Below are positions 1 through 12,802 of a DNA stretch of 64,000 nt, piece by piece (positions within the stretch are counted from its first letter, which is position 1; each line of letters begins with the position of its first letter). The stretch spans positions 192,501-256,500 of the forward strand of contig JAODUO010000423.1 of the NCBI GenBank assembly GCA_025642075.2, written 5' to 3'. Below the pieces are notes generated by a model, which was given only the letters and a program-made list of their open reading frames with translations, ran no database searches and was not told the origin of the DNA. The stretch is from Ridgeia piscesae. Its lineage: Eukaryota > Annelida > Polychaeta > Sabellida > Siboglinidae. The position numbers and the translations under genes were made by a program.

Positions 1-1208
1 GTCACATGAACAGACACGTCTCTGCAACATGCCGTGAATCACTTGTGAGACGGGGGACACAGACGTAGAACACTGTACAATATCTCACACTATATACATA
101 CCCCTGAAGGGCTAGAAAAACTAGGGTTCCAGACCCCGCAATACACACGCCACCGTCACATGGTGGGTGTGTCCGACTGACCGGTCACGTTGTCATATTC
201 ACGGCTGACCAACACAAGTGCATCCGTGACAAACATTAATGTCTTTTTGGGTTCATAAACTAAAGCAGTAATGCGTGTTGCTTTAGCCTTGTTGACCATC
301 GTACCTCTTCAAACCCTGTCGATTTCAAACAACAATCTTAAACACCAACACTGTGAAGTCTTTAAACACCTATAAATGTGCACATATCTACACGTGCACG
401 CACACATATATATGTGTGCGTGCGTGCATGTACGTCAGTTCATTCATGCTTCGATACCTCCTATTTTGTGCACTAGAGTTTACAATCTGAGTATAAATAA
501 TGTGCGAGTGAAACCAATGAAGGCGTCGGTCGCCAAGCTCTCCTCTCAAGTTGTGCAATCTTGACCTATGTTTGACAGACGTCATTTGGCTACGCCGTTG
601 TATTGCCAACTAGAGAGTACGCTGGCCTGACAAAACAAGCACCACACACAAGCATACAACATGCACTGGGCATTGCGTTAGTAAGGTAGCTCATGACAGT
701 GATGATATCATATACGTGGTTACTAACTGTCACCGTATGAGTCTATCACATTGTCTGATGACGCATGACATCCGGACAGTGCCCACATTGCATTGCTCGT
801 CATCGTTTATAACATAAGATGCTTAGTATAAATACACATTCCCAGAGGTAAACACATATTTGGTATTGACTGACATCGCAGGAGGGAGGCAGATACTGCC
901 TAGTCATGTTGTGCTGTCGTAAATATATAAGATATACGTATGTACATGCATGTACACACATGTACACACCTGTACCGTGTGACAAGATGACACAATACTG
1001 TCCCTGTGAATGAACAAGTGACGTCAGATCAATAGGTGAGATTGCTGTTAGTGACTCATGTCAATTCCTGTGACAAATAACAAGTTGGTGACAAGTCCAC
1101 GAAGGTGACATTAGAATGCGTCAGTGACATAGGGTGACAGATGGCAATTGACAATGACACAGAGGTGGACGTCACCGGTGACAAAAAGATGGCAGTAGAT
1201 GTGACGAG
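1..1208 (-). other. DRAK 3' UTR and downstream flank
   Basis: This is the stretch downstream of the kinase stop codon in the direction of transcription. I see no conserved coding sequence in it. No canonical AATAAA (TTTATT on the + strand) was noticed, so the transcript end may lie outside the window or use a variant signal. The 230 bases next to the stop are dense in GTGACA (seven copies between about 975 and 1190), which read UGUCAC in the transcript. A consensus CRE-like TGACGTCA lies near 1019. Short (CA/TG)-rich runs occur near 380-430 and 930-980. Confidence 0.5.
396..423. repeat. 28-bp perfect palindrome in a purine-pyrimidine tract
   Basis: Each half is GCACGCACACATA, around a TA centre. 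It is fully self-complementary and alternates purine and pyrimidine, so cruciform or Z-DNA formation is plausible. It lies in the 3' flank of the kinase gene. Confidence 0.7.
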
Positions 1209-1851
1209 CTAGTAGACCAGCTGGCCGTCAGTGAGCATGCCCAAACTGTCCGACTCGCACTCTGTGGCACTCGACTTATCCACGTTTTCCTTGTGTGCGA
1301 GTCGTGGCGAACGGTCGGAGATGACAACGAGCTTCTTCGAGGCCTTGACCGTTAGCGTTGATGTCACCGTCGTCGGCGCCGGCGACGATGCTGCCGATGA
1401 TGACGATGACTGGATCGTTGACAACAATGATCCGGATGATGACGGCGATGGCGTCATAGACAGTGATGACACGGACGAAGATGACGACGATAACTCGTAC
1501 ATTTTCTTGCTCGACTCGAGCACGATATGTACTTCTTTCCGATTCCGTGATTTGTCCTTGTCGTCGTCGACATTCTGTTGTTTTGCGCCTCTGTTGCAAT
1601 TGTCCATGTTGCCTGTATCATTGCCGTTCTTTTCGGCATCGCAACGATACCGCTTGAGCGGCTCCGAATCTGCAGCGCCCTCTGGTGAAGGGGCGAGGGC
1701 ACGTCGACAGCCAAGGGGCGAGCCAACGGGCGTTGTGCTGATGGTGATACTAGTGGCGCTACTGGTGGTGAGATGTGGTGTCACATTATCTGTTGTCTCG
1801 TTGCTGCGGAGCCAAGGATGTGTCAGACACTGGTGGGCTGTGGGTCTCTGC
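1209..1851 (-). CDS. STK17 (Drak): DRAK exon 7: end of kinase domain and Ser-rich tail
   Basis: Encodes residues 334-546. It begins [16 protein letters not shown], the conserved last helix of DAPK-family kinases, then a tail with long Ser runs ([10 protein letters not shown] and similar), Thr/Ser-Pro motifs and acidic Asp stretches; it ends in DGQLVY and TAG. The acceptor chosen is TTACAG followed by GCAGAGACC, because it completes the split Thr codon and restores EPTQRPT. The CAG four bases further in would break the frame. The acceptor is the first unit of a ~60-bp minisatellite. The plus strand is also open across much of this exon, but only the minus frame has family similarity. Confidence 0.92.
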
Positions 1852-4800
1852 CTGTAACAGCAACAGTAACAATGTAACAAAGATGTGAGACACAAGTGAC
1901 AGTCAGTCATTCTGTAACAGCAACAGTAACAATGTAACAAAGATGTGGACACAAGTGACAGTCAGTCATTCTGTAACAGCAACAGTAACAATGTAACAAA
2001 GATGTGCGACACAAGTGACAGTCAGTCATTCTGTAACAGCAACAGTAACAATGTAACAAAGATGTGGACACAAGTGACAGTCAGTCATTCTGTAACAGCA
2101 ACAGTAACAATGTAACAAAGATGTGCGACACAACTGACAGTCAGTCATTCTGTAACAGCAACAGTAACAATGTAACAAAGATGTGGACACAAGTGACAGT
2201 CAGTCATTCTGTAACAGCAACAGTAACAATGTAACAAAGATGTGCGACACAAGTGACAGTCAGTCATTCTGTAACAGCAACAGTAACAATGTAACAAAGA
2301 TGTGCGACACAACTGACAGTCAGTCATTCTGTAACAGCAACAGTAACAATGTAACAGAGATGTGAGACACAAGTGACAGTCAGTCATTCTGTAACAGCAA
2401 CAGTAACAATGTAACAGAGATGTGAGACACAAGTGACAGTCAGTCATTCTGTAACAGCAACAGTAACAATGTAACAAAGATGTGGACACAAGTGACAGTC
2501 AGTCATTCTGTAACAGCAACAGTAACAATGTAACAAAGATGTGCGCCACAAGTGACAGTCAGTCATTCTGTAACAGCAACAGTAACAATGTAACAAAGAT
2601 GTGCGCCACAAGTGACAGTCAGTCATTCTGTAACAGCAACAGTAACAATGTAACAAAGATGTGCGACACAAGTGACAGTCAGTCATTCTGTAACAGCAAC
2701 AGTAACAATGTTACAAAGATGTGCGACACAACTGACAGTCAGTCATTCTGTAACAGCAACAATGTAACAAGGCACATAGCAATATCACAGTGGTAACATA
2801 CAATGAAGCACCAACAATATAGTAGCAGTAAACATGGGAAAGATACAATATAATAGTAACTTTATATTAGCAACAGTTTAACAAGTGGCTATAACAACAA
2901 ACTAACAAAGCCACTGCTGAACAATACTGAGTAAACTCCAGCATTAGCTTGTTGTTGTGGACAGAAAATTATAGTTTTAGTGGGACCAGGTATTAGATAC
3001 TGTTTGGTGACACCCCCGTTTTTGCTTGTGTAATTAACCCTACAATATCATAACCAGTTATACAGCAGGTGGCACTTACGTTGGTTCGCGGACAAGAAGA
3101 CACGTGATGAAGTCAACAGCCTCGTTGGAGATGTCCTCATACAGGTCGTCGGGGAAGTCGAGGTTCACCTGCGAGATGTTCAGGAACGTCTCCTGCTTCG
3201 TCTCCGCAGCAAAGGGCGAACACCCCGTCAACATGACGTACACCAACACCCCCACACTCCTGGCAAACAGAAGCACAGGGTTAATAATGGAACACGGTCA
3301 AACATGGAAATGACTGGACTTCTGTTCCGTTTCATCCAGAAATCGTCACTGGACATTAATAAATGAATGTAAGCAGTATTACATGTCTATGAAGCACCAT
3401 TAATTAAAAGAACAAGGAATTCTGAAGTTGAAGATTTGATGATTGAGAAACCAACTGGATCCTGTGATGAGAATCGGCCCAATGTATCCTTAGGTAAAGT
3501 ATTAAATGATGGGATGTGTGATAATAGGGTGAAATGGGTAACTCTAGCAATCACCAATCTGAGTCATAATTATCATGATGATATCCAGCAAAGTGTGATA
3601 AACCAACAGCAAGTGAACCGACAGGACCCGTAGACCCAAGTACAAGACTGCTGACACGAGTGACTGACAGTACCCCCCACTTGGGACACACGGTCCTGGT
3701 CACACATGTCTGGGCGGAGTCTCTAACAATGGCAGACTTTGTTTCCCCTCTTCGCCCCGGGGAAAAGCCATTCCCCTGCCGCATCGCCCCACATTCGATG
3801 AACACCAAGAATGCGCCCTCGGCCCAGAAACCCACGGGATCATGCACTGGGATCATGCACTGGGATCATGCACCGACACTGCCACGTATGTGTGAATAGG
3901 GACGGGAGGGGAAAGGGGGCACACAACACAGGTGGATGATGACACCTGAGTATCTGTAACACACGGGTGAGACGTGTGTACATGAGGTGTACATGTGTGT
4001 GTGTGTGTGTGTGCGTGTGCGTGTGCGTCTGCGTGTGCGTGTGCGTGTGTGTGTGTACATAAAGTGTATGTGTGTACATGTGTGAGCTTGTGCAGTAGCT
4101 GCAGTATGTGGGAGGCACAACGTTGTCTGTCTCTGTGTGTCTATTTGTCACTAAGTATGTAATACGTGAAATACATTGTTGTCAACAAATTAGAACTTAC
4201 CACATGTCACTGGATGTTCTGATTGGCTCGTAGCTCAACACTTCCGGTGCTGTAGAAAAAAGACAATTGCTGAGTCTAACAGTGATGCGTGAGTCTAACA
4301 GTGATGTGTGAGTCTAACAGTGATGCATGAGTAATGTGTCACAAATTAAAACAAGGCAAGAAGCAAGTAAAATATTATGTCTGTACACCAAAGAACCATT
4401 ATATCACAACATGTTTGCAACTGATCATTAATTAATTAGTATCAAGTCTAGTTAAATAACATCACCAGCACCGCGTGGGGTTAGTACACTTACAATGCTA
4501 AAAAACAAAAACAAAAACAAATAAATGCGTGTACGTAATGACAAAATAAATGCTACAACCGTCAATAAATGGTGACAAAAATTATCACAAGCAATGCTCA
4601 CCGACATAGTCGGGTGTGCCGACAATGTCGAGAATGTCTTCTCCCGAGTGAACGCGTCTTGCGAAGCCGAAATCACACAGCTTGATGTCACCGCCAGGTG
4701 GGTCTGCCGTGAGCAAAATGTTCTGTGGCTGCAACAGAGAGAGGCAAAACATTAGCTGTGCAGTGACAGACTTAACAAAACTCAGACAACTGCTTCTCGA

Positions 4801-7800
4801 CTATATAAGCAATGTACAGAAACATTATGAATCAGTGAAAGGATGTCCGTTTAACAAGTTATGGGCTTAGTAAACATTTAGTCAGCTTTGTGTTCACCAG
4901 GTGGCGTCACTGGCTGCAGCCTCCACTGCAGGCTTCTGGCCCCGATCAGCCACGGGTGAAACAAGCGATTCCACACTTATTGTGTCACTTCTAGAAATTC
5001 CAAATAAATTCTATGTAAACGAGTCTTCATTTTGACACAGGTATCAAAGATGATTAAATTACGAAAATAATCTATCTAACTTAAATTCAATGTTGAGTCT
5101 TGAAAGTGAAATAAGAGAAGACAGGAAGAATGTGTATGACCCGGTGTGTCACCCTGTGCCTCTGTGTTGTACACATTTAATACGTCACACCAAGCCCAGG
5201 GGACTGGTTTGTTATGTGCTTAGCAACCACATGAAAGCTGACTGACGTGGACTGGCTTAATAGACCCAAAGATAATTACACGTTATCGCTCGTACAAAGG
5301 GCTATCTCTGAATCTAATAGCAGTACAGATTTCTGTTATCTGTTATTATAAAATACCTCAGTATCGGCTATTTAATTATACGGTACATACAAAACAAAGA
5401 CGGCTGCTTATCAAATAATTATGGCGTGGTAACTTCGCTGCTGGACAGGGTATTTGACCACAACAAAGTGGTCAGCCAAGGAGCTGTCCAGCCTCTGAGC
5501 ACTGTGCAACATCAGCAGTGGGGTAAACCCATAAAATAAACCAAAACTGGTTAAGTAACATGCTTCCTGGAAACGGCACAGCATAAAATCAAAGGGCTCG
5601 AACAGCACACTTGTAAAGTCAGAGAGATTTAATACGATAAACAAATCATGATCTGAGAGTTAACAGCAGGAAGTCTGACCTCACAGCAAGTTTGTGGTGC
5701 TATCAACGGTGAACTCTTTCAACAGACGCAAACTAACTTAACGGATCACTTTACAAATGTCACAGTCAAAGTCGAAACTATTTGCTATCTAAACATTCCT
5801 GTAATAGCCAGTTGGCTGCAAGTGGCCTGGAATCAGTTCTGAAAAATGCTTAACTTTTTTGTAACATTGTATAAACTAAATTTTTATATTGTATCTGAAC
5901 TGTTGTTATGTTCAGATACAATATAAAAATATAGTTTATACAATGTTACAAACAAATTCAGCCTTTTAAAAACTGATTTGTTAACATTTAAATGTTTTAT
6001 GTTTTCTGTGTGTTTCACAGGTTGCTGAATGACAAAGACCAAAGACAACATTTACGAATGGAATATCTTTATAAAAAGGATTAATTATATTTTAAAACCA
6101 AGTTGTGTTTAATATAGTTTACCTTCAATAAAATGTGGTGAAAATGTTGATATCTTATGTGCCCATAAACTGGTAACATTTGTATGCCAATAAAGACGAG
6201 TATACATGGGTCTATTCATGATAAGTTCCAAGCCAAGCTCACTTCCTGCGTTGACCTTCAGCCAGAGATGAACAGAACACTCAATGAAGACAGCTGCTTG
6301 GAACATAAAACACAGAGGCGGACCCACCCCTCCCACAGATACCCACCCACCCACGACTGTGTCATCATCAAAGACCTACCAGACCTACATCCTGCCCACT
6401 GTCACCAAGGATCAACATTCACCAAAAGTGGTATTCACTGAGATGATGACAAACCACAGATTGTGGTAAAATATTCATCAGTGAACCGTACCGACTCCGT
6501 GGACTGACTAAGATTACAGAAGAAGTCGACCGTTGCAAACAATCTGAACTAATTGGACACTGGAGAGGTTAAATACAGCAGCCTCCTACTTACAGCCAAC
6601 TCCAAAGGAAGGAAGGCAAAGAGGAGAGTGAACAAAATATTAAGTCAAGACAATGTTAACTGACCATAAAAGATTGGGTGAAAAGTGCGTAATGAATGCA
6701 ATGAGTCAGTTATTCTACAACAGCAGATTGACTGTTTAAGAAGGCTAAACTACCCTAGTGATCACTGAGTCAGTACATCACTGAGTCAGTACTGACTTAG
6801 ACATCACTAAGTCACTGTCAGTGGACACCTGAGTCACCATCACCTGACACCAAGACACTCTCAGTGACAGTACATCCTCAGTGAAACTAGCAAGTAATAA
6901 AGCCCATTGTGACGTTTGTTGACGTGACATTTGTACTCGTGCTGTCTGTGCGGAGTGTCGTGACAGCCAATTGAGAGGGTGGGGTGGCTCCTGTCATGTA
7001 AATCTCCCAGTCCACACTCAACAATGAAGTCACAACCAGACACTGGGCAGATAACTGTACCCCGTGATTTATTCCACTCCGTCTCACAATACAGAACAAG
7101 TCGCCTACATGTGGACAACACAATGATGAACACAACATCGCTTGTGAATGACTATTTATGCAACAGAACATCTGCGAGGTTTACACGCTGCCATGGAATG
7201 GAAGCGAAGGGCGCCTGTGGCAGTGAAATCAAATGACAAACTACACATTTGATATGATCAGTGCAGACAGATAAGCCGAACGTTGGCTGATCAACTGTGA
7301 TCTGTTATCCACGTAGACATCCCTCTAAGCGATCTCGCTGCACAGGAGCGTCATAAAAGGAATGAGACCAATCTGGCAAAGACGGCGTGTAACCACGTTG
7401 AGTCGGACAGATAAACAGGATCCTCTCATGCTGGTGTCCATTCATCCACTCGGAGCGGGCAATTGTTCTGTGTGCGTGCATCCATTCTTTAAAAGCGCAT
7501 CAACAACAATGCAGGCACCGGGAGTTATTGACAACAACACCCTACATCAAAGTGTTCCTCAGAGCCACTTAGTGCTGGTCGTGTACGTCAACGAGCAAAA
7601 ACACAGCTTGTTTTCTAATGTTCCAATGCCGAGATAAAATGCTTCACTCAGTCGAATGACACGTCCCCAGATAACGGTCGTCAATAGTCGTCTTATAAAA
7701 CACATCAACAGGGAGCGTAAGCCCCTGCGGGTACTTGACACTTGCCCCCAGGCTGCCGCTGGCTTGACTTGTAGCCCGAGAAACATTCATTGATACACGG

Positions 7801-8680
7801 AACCTGTTCGTTCATATCACTCTACTGGAATTCCCTCCCGCGATACGCCAGACGCTAATTCACACAGGGACAGCGGGGACCCTGGAAATTTTTATCCTGG
7901 GCAGTTTTTATCACGTGTTTAACGGTAACGCCACAGTATGTAATGGGAAAACCCAAGTTATGCCTCTATGGGTTGACATTAACCAAGACCATATCCTAAA
8001 TTGAGTTTGACTGGAGGAGCTGAAGAAGGAGATGGCGTGAAGGAAAGCGTCAGGAAAAAGTTGGTTTAAACGGCCTCGACATGTGGAATGAATGAACGGG
8101 AACTGGGTAGCAACGAGACCGGATGCCCTCCAAGGGGGAACAGACGGAAAGTGGAACACCACACGACTGCGGAATTGGGAGGACCTCTGTGGAAAGACAC
8201 TGGGCGGGACTGGGAGAGGAGAGGCCGAGTGACTGGGCAATGCAGCAGTTTGATGAACAGAGAAATAGAAACAGACATCAGGAACCAGTGCTGGGTGAGC
8301 CTCACCCTCAACCACCGGACAGAAGGAGGCACCATCTTGTATCAAACACGTGAGTGGTCTGCACTAGTGTGGCTCCATAGCACACCGCTCAACCATCCTC
8401 TACACAACTACCCTCTCTCCACCTGCGAGAATTTTCCGCACGAGTGGGAAGCACCGGTGGGAGATGAGTGGGCCCGACCGACCGGAGACCCAACCGCTCC
8501 CAAGCATCAAAGACAATGCCAGGATTGCCAGCATTCCTTGGTACACTAGACACACGTGTTTGTTTTACACCCGCTGAGTTACGCAACTCCTGGAAGGCCA
8601 CCCAGCTGTCAGGTGAACACAAACAAGTGTGGACAGACTGGTACAGCACCACAGCCAGACTGTACACAGGCACGCACTCA

Positions 8681-8740
<60 letters not shown>

Positions 8741-11700
8741 TATTATGGGCAAAATCGGAACATATCCTATACTGGCACTGGATCTGTTCAATACTGGGAT
8801 ACGGAAGCGCCATAGAACTGTAACAAATAAAAAGCGCTGCAATTAATTTTAAGATAACCTTTTTAAATAACCTAGATACCAGATATTTTATTGATTTTGT
8901 ATGATAATTAATTATGGTATAATCCCACATATGCCATTGACAAAACATGTTGACTTCTTGTATACTTTGTCCCATTTAAGACAGTCATCTCAATGTCGTG
9001 ATCAATTGAAGTGGCAACTCTTAACATTAACACTGGAGTTGTAGTTTTATACCGAGTTGATAACTGGACAGTCTTGGGTTAATCAGACAACTTCCTGTTC
9101 TATGCAATGCAGGATTCTGATTTGGAAGTCCAATACTGGCACTGAGCATGGCGGCTATTCCCACACTAGTATTGGACATTTGGGCTGTAACAAAGCATGC
9201 CTCCCGTCCGCCCTCAGCCTTCCTCGAGACGCTGGGCCAGGAAGTAGCAGGAGTCGCTGCCAACACCTTGCCCTGCCGACAACCACCTGGAATGACCAGA
9301 ATGAAGTCAACAACACCCGGCCTTCCTACGGTCAGTCTGCCAGCTGGGCAGTGCCGCAGGCCACCATCTGGGCAACTGCATGGTATTTGGGCCATCACAT
9401 GGTACATGGGCCACTACGCAGCATGAGGGCCACTACATGGTATAAAGGCCACTACAGGCTGCAGGTTCATTAGACAATCACATGAGAGGGTCAATTACAG
9501 GTACAGACTGTGACGTCAGACTGGCACAGACACACACTTGAAGTGACACTGTTTGTTTCGGAGCAGTCACGTCTGGGTGGTCTCCTCACCAGCACTCATT
9601 CAAACGTCACGCATACAAATGTGCACACTACGCACACTTAACACAGGTGTGAAGATCTGGTTTGTCCAATTACATTTGCCACAGGTACTAACGTCTCCGT
9701 GCTCGCTGACCTTTACAGTGAGAACACATTTACTGCGTCCCCACACCAAGCTACCCTTGAAGACGGTGTCATTACACAGTTCTTTTACAACCTTCGGTTC
9801 ACAGCACAATCGTACATTAACACTCACTACTGTTGTACTGCCTACACTGTGACTGTCACAGAACTACAGGTAACTAAGACATCAGCAGATGTGGCCGGCA
9901 ATAAACACACTCAGAAACCATCAGGACAACACTGAAGGGCCCTACACACAGCTTCCACAACTTCCTCTCCGACTGTTAAATCTTAAATAAAATGATGTAT
10001 GTAAGTCAACCCCCATGATGACTCATACGTGACATCACAATCTGGTGACTGCCAAAGCCCATAAAAATAAAACGCAATAACTCCACTGCGTATTTCCCAC
10101 AAGGCATTATATAACTCAAAACTACGGGGAATTTCAAGCGTCGCCAGTTAGCCCCCTAGGGGGATGTTTCTGGGTCATGAGGTCACAGTGTTCCAGTCCA
10201 CCGCACATGAACAACGCAAGAGTGCATAAGTCGAGATTACTGTGGTCAACGACAATTGCCAGTCTGCAATCACAGCCGGTACAAACTGTCGGAGCAGGGA
10301 CAGACCCTGTTACTGGCAGTGACTCGACATTTCTACCGCCATCACACCACACGTCTCCTGTCAATGAGGGCAACTCTGTGTACGTTACAATTACTGTGAG
10401 GACTCAGTGGTCCTGCTGTGGTTTGTCACTTAATGACGGACGCATTAGACATGTCAATAGACCCCTGTCACGAAGCTGGCCATACCTCGCATTGTACACG
10501 GTGTAGGTGCCTGATTCTTTACACCCGTCTCATAATGCACACTGTATCTCTCACCGTAAGTAACTCATTACTACATCCTCTGTCAGAAACCATCAATGGA
10601 AGGTGTCTTCTCTCCACATCCACAAGAAACCACAAAGTTTCACTTCCATTGCGTTCACAGAGTTCAACCCTGCTCACAACGCCGCAGATCACGGTCATAG
10701 TTCACAGTCAGGTCTACCTCAACAAACATCTGGCTTTAAATAGTACTTAGATATAAAAAGACAACAATAATAGTATGAATAACATGTCTATACAGGTATT
10801 GGCTTATGTACTTATTTATATTACAACATGTAGCACTATGAGTGTGTTATGTATACTATGCACCTAGTAGTACAACCAACGCCACCAGTGTATGGTATGG
10901 TTTATGTACACCAATAGTACAACCAATGCCACCAATGTATGGTATGGTTTATGTACATTAAAAAGTACAACCAATGCCACCAGTGTATGGTAGGGTTTAT
11001 GTACACCAATAGTACAACCAATGTCACCAGTGTATGGTACGGTTTATGTACACCAATAGTACAACCAATGTCACCAGTATATGATATGGTTTATGTACAC
11101 CAATAGTACAACCAATGTCACCTGTGTATGGTACGGTTTATGTACACCAATAGTACAACCAATGCCACCAGTATATCATATGGTTTATGTACACCAATAG
11201 TACAACCAATGTCACCAGTATATGATATGGTTTATGTACACCAAATAGTACAACCAATGTCACCCGTGTATGGTACGGTTTATGTACACCAATAGTACAA
11301 CCAATGCCACCAGTATATCATATGGTTTATGTACACCAATAGTACAACCAATGTCACCAGTATATGATATGGTTTATGTACACCAAATAGTACAACCAAT
11401 GTCACCCGTGTATGGTACGGTTTATGTACACCAATAGTACAACCAATGCCACCAGTATATGATATGGTTTATGTACACCAAATAGTACAACCAATGTCAC
11501 CCGTGTATGGTACGGTTTATGTACACCAATAGTACAACCAATGCCACCAGTATATCATATGGTTTATGAACATCAAGTCACAGACCTTAAATTCCTTGCT
11601 GCTTTGCCCAAATTGGCAACTGGCCGCTGTCTTGGAAACTAAATGATCATTAGTGGCCAAATCTCTGTGCTCTGCCTTATAGTGGTGCCCCCAAGACACC

Positions 11701-12756
11701 TACAAAAGCCAAGGTCAACTGATCCTGCACTTATGCCAAATTCATGGCCTGAAGCAGCATAACCAGCAGTGTTCTGGAAACTAGACACGGAGAAGAAATG
11801 TGTGAGTTGTTAAGCAATAAACATACAACCAGGCTGCCAGGGGCCCGGATACTTGGAATCAAGGAACAAGTCCCAGGTAGACCTGGATCAACCACAGCTT
11901 CCTGTTTGCTCCATAGCAACTACACAGGTAGCTTCAAGGTAGCTATTCAGCAAAATATGTCTGCTACCGAGTAAAAACTTAAGAAGCAGCTTCACGTTAG
12001 CTAATACTAGCTATCTAATTTTTGCTACCGAGAAGCCAGCTACAGTTTATAAGTATCTTCAGGGAAGTGTAATGATGCAGCTAGTGAAAGACCAGTCACG
12101 TGGTAGCTATCAAATGGAATGCCATTGCTGTTGAGTGACAACTGAATGGTGTCTTATCAGACTTCCCTGCCAGAGCCAGGACTGGCTTTGTACCTGGGAA
12201 TTCCTGTGTCTTTGTCCAGCTAACTCACTACTATCTCTACAATGACTGCCATTACCAGCCGCGAGATTGCGCATAAATAACCAGCTCGCTTTGTTGTAAC
12301 TGGGTGTAACCGCGCACCCTATAGGGCAATATTTGTCGGTGTTCGACGAACCACGACTGCCGTCAGTCAAAGGCACATTGTGTGCAAACATTAAAACATT
12401 TGTCGGATCAGCAAGTCGCCTGACTGCGTTCAGAGTCCTGGTGTTTGTCGACTGGCGAAAAAGAAATAGTCGCCTGTGGTCAAACAACAGCGTTTCAAGC
12501 ACTGGAGAACAAAGACTGGACTGTGTGCGGCCGTGCGGAACGTGGCTCCTATGTCTGAACTACACAGACTGAAACACTCACTGATATACAATGCTTACAA
12601 CATCAATCTGCACAATCTATTAATCAAGGTTTGATCTATAAACAAGCACATGACAACCTCCTGGACATTCTTAAAATAAATCCTTTCTCTGCGCAATGTG
12701 TAGTTGCACATAACACAATGATTGGAACATGCGGAGTACATCTGAAGAATAACAGA

Positions 12757-12802
<46 letters not shown>

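Larger units (their letters stand above)
3260..4200 (-). other. DRAK intron 5
   Basis: A 941-bp intron with no recognisable gene. It holds a 13-bp triplicate near 3836 and a GT/GC microsatellite near 3994, listed separately. Short open frames here have no family resemblance. Confidence 0.7.

Noticed and set aside
1231..1857. A 208-codon plus-strand open frame
   Set aside because: It is the antisense of DRAK exon 7; the minus strand carries the conserved kinase end and splices in phase.
2145..2796. Open frames on both strands with Cys/Tyr- or Asn/Ser-rich repeats
   Set aside because: They are translations of the ~60-bp acceptor minisatellite inside an intron.
8088..8975. Overlapping open frames of 90-153 codons around the (CGCA)n tract
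   Set aside because: They overlap on both strands, have no recognisable domain, and depend in part on the stop-free tetranucleotide repeat.
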